Source of the DNA: Moniliophthora roreri
Taxonomy: Eukaryota; Basidiomycota; Agaricomycetes; Agaricales; Marasmiaceae
Assembly (NCBI GenBank): GCA_001466705.2
Contig: LATX02000009.1
Location: forward strand, 62,001-126,000
DNA: 64,000 nt
Reading direction: 5' to 3'
Both the position numbers and the translations under genes were made by a program. Of the stretch, positions 1 to 11,226 are shown one piece after another (the first letter of the stretch is position 1; each line of letters begins with the position of its first letter). The notes beneath the pieces were generated by a model, which worked only from the letters and a program-made list of their open reading frames with translations, was not told where the DNA came from and searched no databases.

Positions 1-1274
1 CGAATTATGGATATGGAACACTGGAAGCAATGACACCTACCATAGGCAGCGCTTTTCACCGATGACGGTCGTTTCATAACGGGCGCAGTGAGTATTGGTG
101 TTGGTGGAATGTCGAGATCCAGCCCTTTGTTCTTCCTCTTCTTCGCGTCAAGAGAAAGACTCGCAGAAGCATCGTCATCGGTAATGTCGGGCAAGCCAGA
201 TTCGATACCTGCGATGGTCCGTAAGAGATCTTCCCTCTCTTTCTTAAATCTTCTTTCGTTTTGCTCCAGACGCTTGACTTCTAGGTACAATGCTTCTTCC
301 TCGGTGATTTGTTCCGGCGTTCGAGATTCCAGACTCATTACATATCGTTTACGCAGCTGTTCCCTCTCTACGATAGTGTGAGGTGCATGAATGAGATTCT
401 TGCAAGTAGAAACACACCTTTATCATATTGGAAAGAATTTAGAAGTTGATTTCTGCTAGTTTCGTCGCCAGCCCATGCCCTGTTGCGGACAAGTTTGCGG
501 CAGACACTGAAGTATCTGTCTTTGAGATCCTGAAGAGAACAATATCGTAAGGGAAAAGCTGATTTAGGTGAATACGATATACCTCTATCGAGCGCTCCCT
601 CCCTGTCGGACTGACATATCGGTCGTGAATGACATACCACCGTAGGTCGTAGTCTCGGACTAGGTTGAACAAATACTCAGTTTCTTCTTTTGTCCAATCC
701 GTGTCTGTTGGAAGATTCAATAGAATGAAAATAGGTGGAAATGAATGATGATAACCTTCTAAGTAGCGCGAATATTCGTCTTGCGACCAAGTATACGAGA
801 TAGGCTGCACGTTGTATTTTGCAAAAGGGTAATCTTTCAAACCTGAGTGAGTGAGAGTCGTAACGCAAGAGACAGATACGCACCTGCTTCAGGATCAGTC
901 GTAGCTTTCACCCAATGTCCCAATTCTAGAGTATCTGTTCGAGCACCATTTCTGAAGTTTCGCCACTCCCTGTTGACATCTTCAATCTTCAGTTCCTCAT
1001 GGTTGTCGCATCATCCATACCATTTGACCTTCCCACCTCCTCCAAGATTTGGTTTCTGTTTTAGCCGCGGTTTTGCAAGCTGCGCGGCGAGCGACGGTGC
1101 CGATGGTCCAATGAGAGAATATAATTCTCTGGAGATTCCTTCGGGTTTCCGGAGAGATTGTGAAGCTTGTTTCTTGACAGGTGCACGACTTGCAGAAGAT
1201 GTAGAAGGTCCTGCGATGGAAAGTGCACTTCGGATGTCTGCAGCACTGGCAGCCATCGTGGGCGTCGACGTCAA
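1..1274 (-). CDS. SWC4: SWR1/NuA4 complex subunit SWC4 (DMAP1 homologue), 3' end cut by window edge
   Basis: Nuclear chromatin protein shared by the SWR1 (H2A.Z exchange) and NuA4 (histone acetyltransferase) complexes. Spliced on the minus strand it reads: N-terminus beginning MAASAADIRSALS; a W-R-N-F-R-N-GAR-D-L-HW segment; KDYPFAKYNV; the SANT/Myb-like segment DWTKEETEYLFNLVRDYDLRWYVIHDRY; then DLKDRYFSVCRKL and a coiled EREQLRKRY..SRTPEQITEEEALYLEVKRLEQNERR region, all in the order known for DMAP1/SWC4. Introns of about 50 nt are seen near 1016-966 and 421-374, with others near 890-843 and about 570-525. The start could be 1274 or the second Met at 1256. The C-terminus lies beyond base 1. 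Downstream on the same strand is the permease, only about 130 bp away. Identification rests on motif order and is secure. Confidence 0.93.
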
Positions 1275-1407
1275 GAAGAGTCACGTGCAAGATTTTTGGG
1301 TCGCGTCGCGCTAAGTACGGCGAAAGGAGATATACGTTGCAACATAAAAGGACAGGGTAATACAGTGAAAAAAATTATCACGAATACAACCTGACACGAC
1401 ATAAATT

Positions 1408-3365
1408 TTAAAGTTTACCTCTCAAACGGATCTCTAGAGCCCTAAATGGCAGATACAACACCCCACTAATGAAGAACGCTACCTCAAACCCGATATCTCC
1501 AGCACCCTTTTTTGCAATCGGACCAACAAACCAAATTTGATCCATACACGGTACCACTAAACCAAAGCTGAGAATCCCAGCCGCCAGGGCAGCAATGCCT
1601 GTCGGTAAGAGACCAGGTTGATTCCATGCATTAAGGTCGTAATTCGAGAACGCGAGGCGGCGGAACACGATATGCTCCCCGAGGATTATCGCGACATATG
1701 CTGAAGCCCAGTATCCAATGATACTGAGGAAATTGAGGAGGGCGTCATAGAAGCGATGAGCACCGACTATGGATAATGGAAGTACTCTGAAAACGACTTT
1801 CAGTCCGCTTCTCGAGAAAATGAAACGTTGAATGACGATACATACATAGCGGTAGCCGCAATAGAAAACGCGTATCTCGGTACGACCACGAGTTTCGGGA
1901 TGAAGACCTGTACATTGAGTGATATAGAATAGAAGGTCACAGCGATGTTGCCTGTCACTGAAAGGGCAAGTAGCACGGTAAGGAATTTTGCAAATCCACG
2001 GCCCGCTGGCGTTAGCATGGCAAGGAGCAGTCCACCGGGAGTCCCAGACGACTCCGCCCAAAGCGGGATGGATGGTGCTGCAGCAGCCACGGCGGCACCG
2101 AGGCATAGAATAAGGGCCTAAGGGTGACAAATAAGTACTAGAAAGAAGAAAAGCAGAAATAGCATACTATTGGAATCGTGAACCCGAAAAAGGTATAAAA
2201 GAATATTTTCCAGCTACGCTATTCCTCAGTACGTGTAATTTGAGCACATTGAAGGTATCAAACTCACCTAGGCGCGTCGCTTCGATAGTAAATGGTGAAA
2301 TCCGACGCAAGACCGGAATAGGTGATGACAAATCCTGCGATGGTACTCGCAAAGGACAAGACACGAGCCGCTGTGACTGGCTCGGGCGGTGGAACGGAAG
2401 AAAGGTTCTTTCCGCCCACACCAAGTGCAACGAGGTAGACGACGAGAACAGGGAACCAAGCGACCCGTTCGTACCAGTTCAGAACGTCGTATCCACAGAA
2501 GGACAGCTAACATACGCTGAATCTTAGGTGCCGAACTGTGGAGACGAAATTAAACTTGCACGCACGAACAACGAAATAATAGCGATGATTACAATCCCCA
2601 CTCTTTTACGGTTTTGCAGTCAGTGGAAATGACAAGAACAGTTGCACGAGACTTACGTCCAGCTAAGATTTCCGTCAGCTACCGCAGCAAGTGTTTGTCC
2701 CCCCAGTATTGTGTTGAGAATACAGAACCCAGTCATGCTGATGAGGTTGAGTACGCACGGCAAGATCACGCCGTAGTACCTGGTGAAGAGAAGTCAATTC
2801 CGAGCACTCTTTCAGCGTGGATTTAGACGAAAAATACCCGAAGCTGTATCTCGACTGAACCATCTGTCTCAAGCCCAATCTCGGTCCCCATGTCGCACTA
2901 ATTCCAGCATGAGAACCAAAACCAAAATTCAGTGAAAGAGGCCAGAATGAACGTACAAGTATGCTGGGGGCACAGAACACAACATCGTAAACAGCCATAT
3001 CACCAAGCAACTCTCCTTTACTCCTAGTTCAAATGCGACTGGCCCGAGTGTTCCCGCCGAGAACGAAAGGATGTTGAAGTTGCAAGTAAACCATATGAAG
3101 AAGATTTTATAATACTGCTTGTCAAGACGTTTGCTCTCTGGGACGGGGTGAATTCCTTCAGGTTGTTCCATAAGCTCAGTGTTCCGAAGCAAAACTGAAT
3201 TAAAAAAAACGCACCTCTCGTCTCCACACCCAACGTCAGCAACCTTTTTGTCAAGGCATTGGCATTGACTTGTTTCTCCAACTGAACTTCATCCAAGCTT
3301 TCTAGATCTGTGCTCGTACGGACCACCTCTACGTCCATGGTATTCTTGTCGTCTTTATCCGCCAT
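1408..3365 (-). CDS. NCS1-family purine-cytosine permease (FCY2-like)
   Basis: Plasma-membrane proton symporter for cytosine and purines, nucleobase cation symporter-1 family. The start MADKDDKNTMDVEVV opens a hydrophilic N-terminus. It is followed by a DKQYYKIFFIWFTCNFNILSF segment, GTLGPVAFELG, an RLGLRQMVQSRYSFGYF motif, GFCILNTILGGQTLAAV, a VITYSGLASDFT segment, FLTVLLALSVTGNIAVTFYS, and IGYWASAYVAIILGEHIVFRR. The gene ends in VAFFISGVLYLPFRALEIRLRGKL. These blocks occur in the same order as in fungal Fcy2-type carriers, with about 12 membrane segments. At least seven short introns interrupt the gene, for example around 3215-3190 and 2165-2115. A longer open frame on the same strand begins at 3455, but the N-terminal part before 3365 looks non-coding. 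No frameshift was needed. Substrate specificity among purines and cytosine cannot be read from sequence. Confidence 0.9.
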
Positions 3366-4405
3366 GAGAGTGGAGTGAGGGAGGTGGGAAACAAGGGAGT
3401 CCGTCGGGTCATCAGTGCTGCAATTGGGGGTTTTAGTTAGACCGTATTTGATCAATTGAATTTGGCGCCGAGTGTAGTATAGTATCTGAACGCCCTGACG
3501 TCGGGAAGGTCAATTTGATATCTGAAGACAATGAGAACGGTATGTGCGAGTTGAGGATAGAGAGACCCTGATAAGATGTGATTATTTTGTCGATCACCAA
3601 CTTCCTTAACTTTGAACCATCACGACCCTGAAACTCGTTATCAGGGTTGTACATGCAAAGAGGAATGCTGCTTATCTTCTACCCGAGTGTGCTGAAAATG
3701 CCGAGAAAAGCGTGTGCCAGTTTCCAAGTCTGAGAGGAAGCCTTTGAATCGAATCCTACACCTCGACTAGCTGTGGATAACAAAGATGGCCGCATGCCCT
3801 TTTCGTCAGTAGTTAGTAGTTCATTTCCATCATTATCCCACGTCGGTTTTTGGATGAACCACGGGCCGTCCTGCGTTCATCTATGATCATCCACCCCACT
3901 CTCGGCTCTTTCTTCGGTGCACCTAACACTGGATGGGAAAAGGTGCTGACATTGTATATACAAGTATCGCTACACGTACAAACTTTTATCACGCTGTCGC
4001 TCTATTCCTTATTCAAACTGGGCATTGGGCCTACACTTAAACTAGTAAGTAATGCTAAAGCGAGCTTCCGTTATTGACTTAGCCCGACTGCGTCCCCCAT
4101 GAGGCATGTATGAAGCTCTTCGATAAGTCCAAATTAGTTCACCCCAACGTCAGCTTTTATCGAACGCGGTCTCAAACCGCAGAACGAATATATATTAAAT
4201 AACGCATTATCGTGTATGACAACTACACCACCATTACCTAATTTACCAATGTTTCCCCGAAACCCCCCAATACTTTACTTTTTCCACATGTACTTGTGTC
4301 CCATTTGCCTTTCCTTTTCGCCCCACGTACATTCAACAAGGGAACCAACAAAACCCAAAAAGCAAGAAAACAACAAAACCCTGATGATTACAAATACCGG
4401 AAAGC
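3366..4405. other. Intergenic region, 5' of permease / 3' of bestrophin
   Basis: About 1 kb with no convincing coding segment. Short open frames on both strands (for example plus 3850-4077) lack family features and intron signals. It should contain the permease promoter (both neighbours are on the minus strand) and the 3' region of the bestrophin gene. No repeat boundary was noticed. Confidence 0.4.
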
Positions 4406-6345
4406 TTAAATCTTCCTGGTCTGTACATCGACATCTTTCCAGCCTTGCAACAATGTTCTCCTCACACTCATCATACCCGGCATGACCTGACTTTCCTCTC
4501 CTTTCCTCACGTAGGAATCCAAGCCGGCATCAATGATATCCTGTGCAGTACGACGGTCTGCGGGCGCGAACGGCTGATTCCACGATGAGTAGATAAAGTC
4601 GTACGGCTCAGGAGACGTGTGGGCGGTAATCTCGTGGAGCTCACGCTGGATGGCAAGACAGAAGCTGTCCAGATCGAGGTCGTTGGCGTCGTAGTTGAAG
4701 GGGTTTTCACTGTAAAGCTCGTAGTCAATTATCGTGTCGTTGCAACCCACAGTGAGAGGGAAATACTCACATTTCCTGTCCGATTTCCAAGAAACCAAGC
4801 AGCAAGAATGAAGCAAAGGCGGTGGCAGGGATTATAAGGTAGCTCAAATCAGCATAGATTTGCCAAGGGAGGAAGAAAAGGTAAATCCTGTCGAAATGTC
4901 CGGTGAGACACTGGGATGAATACACAAACTGGGTGGTGACTTACCACAGGGACATTCGAAGGTGAGCCTGGTATGCAAAGGGCAAGGGTGTATTGCCAAT
5001 ACGCTCAAGATTGCTGAGAGTATCTTGCATTATATTGAGGTTGTTAACAAGAGACGATGCGGTGGCGGGCTGCACAAGACCCTGACGGATCACGTAGTTT
5101 GTGTAGCTGATTCAAGGGTGTGAGCACGCATGTTCTTGAAATACCAGTAACATGTCACCCACTTGTGCAAGAATAAGCTGATCTCAATAGGGACATTCGA
5201 GTCGCCCAACGCAGCCTGCTTATATCTCCTTCTCAACAATCCTCGCCATCCGATACTCTCATCAGTATCCCTCTTACTCCTAAACAACTTGGCGATCATC
5301 TTGAAAATCCTCAGGAACGGGAAATAGTCATAGATCGTTGTTGCTGGCGGGTTCCTTGCGGGCCTTAAGGGTCGGTGAACGTGCACGGTGGGGAGAACCT
5401 TTTCCGGGTCAAAGGAGTGTCGCTTTTTGGTGCTGCGGCCCAATGTGGAGAAGATCGAATTAGCTCTAGAGTGAGGCGGTCGTTTCTCTAGCATAGCAAG
5501 GGGCTCAGACATCGTCGAGGACGACCTGGGATGTGCCGGAGCTTCTGAATGATCGTAGGGGTGTTCACCGTCTTCGGATGCGTGCCACATTGGTAACATG
5601 TCAGCATCGGTACGCGATCCACCTGTGTATCGGGGGAGGAAGCAAACGAGGGGGTAGAGATCCTGGTAGTAAACCCCTGACTCGCCACGAAGGTAATGCT
5701 TCACGGATACTGAGAAGGCCTGGATGAGATTGATCATGGTCTTCTTCTCGACGATCGCTTCGAGGACGGAGATATGACGTTCGCCTTCTTTATTGGGTCG
5801 TTCATTGGGAACATGGATCCAAATCTGGTGAATAAGGTCCCAGTTAGAGTTTGTGCGTGGTTACAGTTTGGGGTACATACTGTTTGAGCAAGGTTCCTCG
5901 ATAAGGTGGTGATCTAGCAAGAAGGCCCTAGTGAGAATCAATGTATGGAAAGTAGTCACTCGACCCACCGAAGTCCACATCTTTCTACCCTCTTGATACC
6001 TCTCATACGCAGAACTCGTCCTGAACGAAATGACTAGACCGAGGGCTAAACCTAGTACAGTCAGGAGACTGCTTTTGAATGCTAGCTTCGTGTCGGTCTT
6101 CTCAGACACCAAGTAGACCACTACAAATGGGCAATATAAACATTCGTCCTTCCTATAAGGGAGATTGAATCTTACTGGTCGCGACCAAGGTGAAGAAGAC
6201 GACTTTGAAAAAAGGGGGTCAGCCAAGACGCGGGGATTGCTTGAGAGTAGAACTTACCTTCGGGCCATATATCGTTGATGACCGTTGCTGCAAACTTCTT
6301 CCGGATGGACATGCCACCACGGAATAGGGGATTTGAGGAGACCAT
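4406..6345 (-). CDS. Bestrophin / UPF0187-family anion channel
   Basis: Predicted membrane anion channel of the bestrophin-like (UPF0187, YneE-type) family. The chosen start (ATG at 6345) gives MVSSNPLFRGGMSIRKKFAATVINDIWPE, followed after an intron by a first membrane segment. Then comes the family hallmark FKSSLLTVLGLALGLVISFRTSSAYERYQEGRKMW (about residues 60-95). The C-terminal exon carries the other hallmark, IENPFNYDANDLDLDSFCLAIQREL, then RRTLLQGWKDVDVQTRKI and a TAA stop. A hydrophilic middle part (5,737-5,090 region, with HSRANSIFSTLGRSTKKRHSFDP) looks like a fungal-specific cytoplasmic insert and may hold phosphorylation sites. Several 50-60 nt introns are present. The residues around NPFNYDANDLD correspond to the region that in animal bestrophins forms the calcium clasp. 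Whether the protein is calcium-gated is not known. It stands alone, without operon-like context. Confidence 0.85.
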
Positions 6346-8362
6346 GTTGGGGGAGGGGAAAGGGAGAGGATGGCAAAAAGTCTCTGAGACTGATTGATCT
6401 TATAGGAACCTATACGTGGAATAAGAAGCGCCGAATTGAGACAGAAACTTGTGCGTTGGTGATGTGACCTGGAGGTAATTCAATTGGACCTCGGTGTGGC
6501 GGTTCAAACGATTGTCAGAAGCTCGTTGGGCGTTGTGGAGTAATTAACGAGTGTGACAGACCTGGAACTAAAGGAAAACAAGAAAGGTCAGTAATTAACG
6601 AGGGCCAATGAAAAAATCTAAACGCTTCATGGGAGCGGCTATTTATGTGAAACAAAAACTTTGCCGTGAGCGCCATTGACTTGCTGTCAAAAATTCTGAT
6701 GACATTCCATGTTCCACCGGACCACGAGTAACGAAACTTTGTTGCCCAGCAACCACGGCCACCGGCGAATTCATCAGAAACTCATCACATCGAGCTCCAG
6801 CGGTGCTATGTACGTATCGCTGTCCCTCGAGTTCTATCAAGGCAGAATGATTGAAGGCCGGAGGCCCGGAAGGCACCAGCACTTGAACTAGCATGGAGGA
6901 TCCGAAAAGAAAACAAAAAAAACCAGATCCAGGGCGCTGGTGGCACAATTCACCGACAGAACCGACGACGCAGAGTTATTTTCCAAGACCACGGCGGGTG
7001 CTGATCGCCGCCAGTGAGGTCATCTTTCATAAATCCTGCTTGTCAAATATCACAGTGCGATCCAGGTGCGATCTCATCTTCCCGTTCATCTCGACGGTCA
7101 CTGAATGGTCATTCATGGCTATCACTATGGTTGCCTCTCCACGCCATGACACGGAACGAGGCTCTGAGAGAATACCCTTGTGGCCTATGAAAATCTTTGC
7201 GGGACGCAGAGAATGGTATCCTGGGGTCAGACATAAACATTTCTGAAGATTGATGAGACCCAGTGTGCATCAGACCCCTGATCTTGTGGCTTCGTGTGGA
7301 GTCGCTGGATCAAGGACTTCAAAGGTAATAACAGTATTAATTTACCTTCCAATCGGCTTGCTCCCATTACTAGGCCCTTCCTGCAATCACCACGTTGTGT
7401 TAGTTTCCGTTCGCAGTTTCTTGGATCGTTGGTGAGAGTATCTCCGTTCATCCGGGCAGAACGGACAAGACGATAAATAAGCAAGTAACTCGGCACCCAC
7501 GGAAAACCTAGACGCAAGTCAAAGAAGAGCGCTGACGTTGTGCAGGAAGCGACGTAGCTTTCCAAACCCCGATAGATCCACCGAGCACATCAGATTTAGA
7601 TAAAGTCAGAATCTCCAGCCCAGGAACCTCCCTGGCTTTCATCCGTCTGTCCATGTCATCCTTCTTGGCCTTAATTTACTTTTCTAATTCCCCGAAATAC
7701 CTGCCAATCCTGCTACCCCATCAGTATCAGCTCGTGCTAGGTGAGTTCTATTCTACTAAGATGCGCCATGTTCGATACTAGATCAGTAGGTTACGATTTA
7801 TCTCCACTGATCGATCCATACCTGGTCTCCATGACAAGCATGCCACTGGCTGGACCGCGCCCTGAAGTTCGTTTCACATTCCCATAATGTTTTTAGTAGT
7901 TCAAGTTCCAGTAGTCATGATCTTAGCTACCTTTCAGCACATTCTCTGCCAGCAAGCCGAGCGGCTGAGAGCTAGAGTTGGCCTGGGCCACTTTCGCTCT
8001 CACGGAGGTAAGATGAAAGAGGACAACTGTCAAATTTCAAGCTTTTAAGCTTCAAAGTCCGAAGTCCCGGACTCTCCGGTTGTTAGTCAGTTCCTGCCAA
8101 AATTCTTTGCTATGCCACCATTTCATATGCGCCTCCGTTCTGCCTCCGCTCCAGCCTTTTCCAGCCTTGTCGCAGCCTATATTACCGAGACCCGCTATCA
8201 TTTTTCCAATCTTCCAATGAATTTGCATTTTCCTGGAAGACCTAAGACCTTTGACACGACTTGTCTCACCACTTTCCTTCTCTCTTTTCGCCCCATCCAT
8301 CATTGCGCTCTTGAGGCGTTGCAGGTTGACGGTCCGGAGGTTCTGAGGCTGCATTTACGTTA
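6346..8362. other. Intergenic region without recognisable gene
   Basis: About 2 kb between the divergent bestrophin and DUF6533 genes. It should contain the promoters of both. Short frames on both strands (for example plus 6893-7246, plus 8112-8363, minus 8052-8354) show no domain, no plausible intron pattern and no repeat. I see nothing else I can support. Confidence 0.4.
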
Positions 8363-9947
8363 ATGGATGGCTACCTTCAAGTGTCTATGGAAGATGTAGA
8401 ACTTTTGGGTCGAGACTTGCAAGTCATTTTGAGACCCTTTTATAGTAAATGACGGCTAACGACACGAACCCACAGTTTCGCGTATAAGGTCGTTTCTCCC
8501 ACCATTCATCCTTACCTCATACTGAGGAACATCAATATTTCCCACCACAGCTTTATTTTGCGGGAGCCGCCTCGCTGCTATTCTATGATTATTTACTCAC
8601 TTTGGCGGATGAGGTGGAATATGCTTGGAAAGAAAAGAAGGGGCTTGGTGAGTTCAGCGTGTACTTTGGGAAGGCACGGGAAGCTTGATCGTTAGCCTTG
8701 CAGTATTTTATCTGTTCATCATCGTGCGTTCAAAGACGTTCCTCTCTGGTATTTTCAGGGTCCCTGATAAGGCTCCAGAATCGATACTTCACTTTGGCTT
8801 TCTGTATCATAACGTTACTCGGTGCGCACTGCGTTCGCTCTTGCGTGCGCGTCTATTTGCCCTATCCTGATTCCTTGACAGCTTACTTCTCTCCATTATT
8901 CACTCCCGAGGTAGGTTTCCATGTTTGCTGTCGTGCCGTTCTTTGTTCACATCACCGTTACAGATGTATGTGATCTTCGACGACTTCTGATCGAAGCCTG
9001 TAGTCAAGGATACTTTACAGATGTGACCGTTTCGCCATCGTGGAATGGCTCCAAGCTCTCATCATTGCAATTACGGCGGAAGCGGTCCTGCTTTTACGGC
9101 GAGCATGTATTCTACCATACTTATGGCACCGCACTAACTTTGCCAAAGGGTCTATGCATTGACACGACAGCGATGCATCGTCATTTTTCTTGCATTGATC
9201 ATGGGGGCCCAATCCATAGTCGTGGTTGTTGCCATGTCGGATCCGCATTTAAACGGATGTGCGTTACTTCGTGTGGGAATAGAACCGCATAGATAATCAG
9301 CATCTCTCGTTTCAGCTTTACATCTTCCAGATGTAGATATTGAGCCATTTCACAGTGCGTCTTTACCCACTCCTTTTCACACAGGCCGCTGAACCACCAC
9401 CCTTGGTACACTGTAGTCTGCATCTTATACTCTGACCTTAAAATGGATATCGCCTATCTTTCACTTTCCATCCTTTTCGACGTCATTGTCTTTGGCTTGA
9501 CGGTTTACCTCACTTTTAACCCGACCAACCAATCCAATGCCTTATCATTGGTGGCTCCCAAGGCGTCGCTCTTACAGACCATCCAACGCGACGGATTGCT
9601 ATATTTTTGCACTATCCTCAGTGGTAACCTGGTGTGGCTACTGATGGTGATTTTTGCGAGGGTAAGTGGAATTGCTTCTTCACGGATTCGCCAGCTTACT
9701 CTAATTAGCCTGGGATCAAATTCATAAACGCCCAACCTAGCATGATGTGAGTAGGCAAGTTTGAATCTCGATGAGTGATTGTACATATAGTCTCACGTCG
9801 ATAATGGTCAATCGCCTGACCCTATCACTGCGCCACGTCAACCACAAAAGTATAAACCGGCACTCTCCCCAAACTACCTGGAACGAATCCGACTTTCCAG
9901 AGTCGATGCCTGCTAGTATGGAATGGGGAAGGGAACGCAATAATTAG
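8363..9947 (+). CDS. DUF6533-family integral membrane protein (plus-strand copy)
   Basis: Basidiomycete-expanded multi-pass membrane protein of unknown function. The best start is the ATG at 8363 (MDGYLQVSMEDVELLGRDLQ). After short introns comes the DUF6533 core LYFAGAASLLFYDYLLTLADEVEYAWK, then VFYLFIINRYFTLAFCIITLL. Later exons read CDRFAIVEWLQALIIAITAEAVLLLR-VYALTRQRCIVIFLALIMG, then a long exon NHHPWYTVVCILYSDLKMDIAYLSLSILFDVIVFGLTVYLTF ending in DGLLYFCTILSGNLVWLLMVIFAR. The last exon reads NRLTLSLRHVN and stops at 9945-9947. Six to seven membrane segments are predicted by eye. One intron (9099-9148) appears to use a GC donor. It is the same family as the minus-strand array at 42.9-59.6 kb, but isolated and on the opposite strand. 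The first two exons are the least certain part. Confidence 0.72.
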
Positions 9948-10355
9948 AAACACAGTTGGATTTCATGCGTTGAGACTTTGATTTTTGGGGTGGTAATGTA
10001 TATTTAATTACATATAATGATGCCCTGAGTTATACTGAGATGTGCTCACTATTCAAACTTTTTTTTAATAAAAGACTGGATATCCACAAAAGATGGACGC
10101 CGTTTGCACAACCGTAGAATGGACCGATGATATTTCGGTATGAGATGCTGCTGTAGTCTAAAGGATGAGAGAGGATAGCAGCGAAAGACCGTGATCATTT
10201 CAGGTTCTCGTGTTCAGGATGGCCTATATACCTGATTCTGCCCATATCCTCCTTACATCCGGTCACGAAGCGTTATTGTATTGATAGCCAGAGTCCGACC
10301 AGTGTTGTCCATCGTTCTCAATTCCTTTCATCTCTCATAGATCCATCTGGGACGC

Positions 10356-10980
10356 GGATTATTGTTTCTTTTGTGAAGTCAGCTCGGTGCCATACTCTTC
10401 GACCACAGATGGTATTGACCTTTCATGGTCCATATCGCTTTGACTTCGCCTGCTTGGCGAGTTCCGGATCGTATCGATATAGCGGAGGAGACTGGTACAG
10501 TAAATCATATACCCAGAGGCCGAGCCTAAGAATAGAAAAAGAGTATAGACGAGTACATGCAGAGAACAGGCTGGAGACTCACTATCACGACGGACGGTAC
10601 CTAACAAAATTGGCCGGAGTCCGAGTGACAAATACTCGCCTAGACACGTCGGTCTTGGGTAGCTCAATCTCCGAATAACCGCTGTCAGTTGCTGGCGAAA
10701 GTGTTCCGCGGTAATGGGATAACGGCCATGAATAACAGGGGGACTATGGGAATTGAATGGGTGAAAACGTTAGGAATCGCGAAAGGAGCAGTGTACGAAC
10801 ACGCCCAAGGACATCAAAGCGCACATCCTATGAAATTTCCGGCGTGATCCAGGCAATCAACCCATGTCCGCATATGAATTACTTTGCGCAGATGGGCCGA
10901 AAGACGCCCCCCAACCAGTATGGGCGGAAGAAGGAACGCAAAACTCACAAACCTATTCCTATGATCTGGCACTTTTAAAC
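10356..10980 (-). CDS. Possible small multi-exon gene, unrecognised
   Basis: Weak candidate. On the minus strand an open stretch reads GRYPITAEHFRQQLTAVIRRLSYPRPTC..LGLRPILLG and then, in the same frame, a hydrophobic segment LHVLVYTLFLFLGSASGYMIY. A polar tail ending EYGTELTSQKKQ precedes a stop near 10,356. An upstream stretch (LLPPILVGGRLSAHLRKVIHMRTWVDC) could be another exon. A single membrane segment would be predicted. I recognise no family, and the exon structure cannot be fixed by eye. The surroundings are intergenic between DUF6533 and fimbrin, so it may equally be chance. Confidence 0.2.
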
Positions 10981-11226
10981 GGCGTTCCCAATCCTCAGAG
11001 TAAGTATTGCTTACTTTGAGGTTTCCATCCTATGGGCGGTGCAGACCGCGGGTCCGCAGACCCGCAGACAAGCTTATCCAAGAGATGTAGTCAAAACCCT
11101 CGGTACCTCTGCGCAGAAATGACTGCGGTCGGCGCTGCGTAAGAAGCAGCCAAGGCTATGACGACGCGGGGGATAAAGGCACAGCCACACACACCCTTTC
11201 ACTCTATCCCACCACCTACATCGACC

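Noticed and set aside
847..1314. 155-codon plus-strand open frame
   Set aside because: Antisense to the first exons of SWC4, which has clear family motifs and splice sites on the minus strand.
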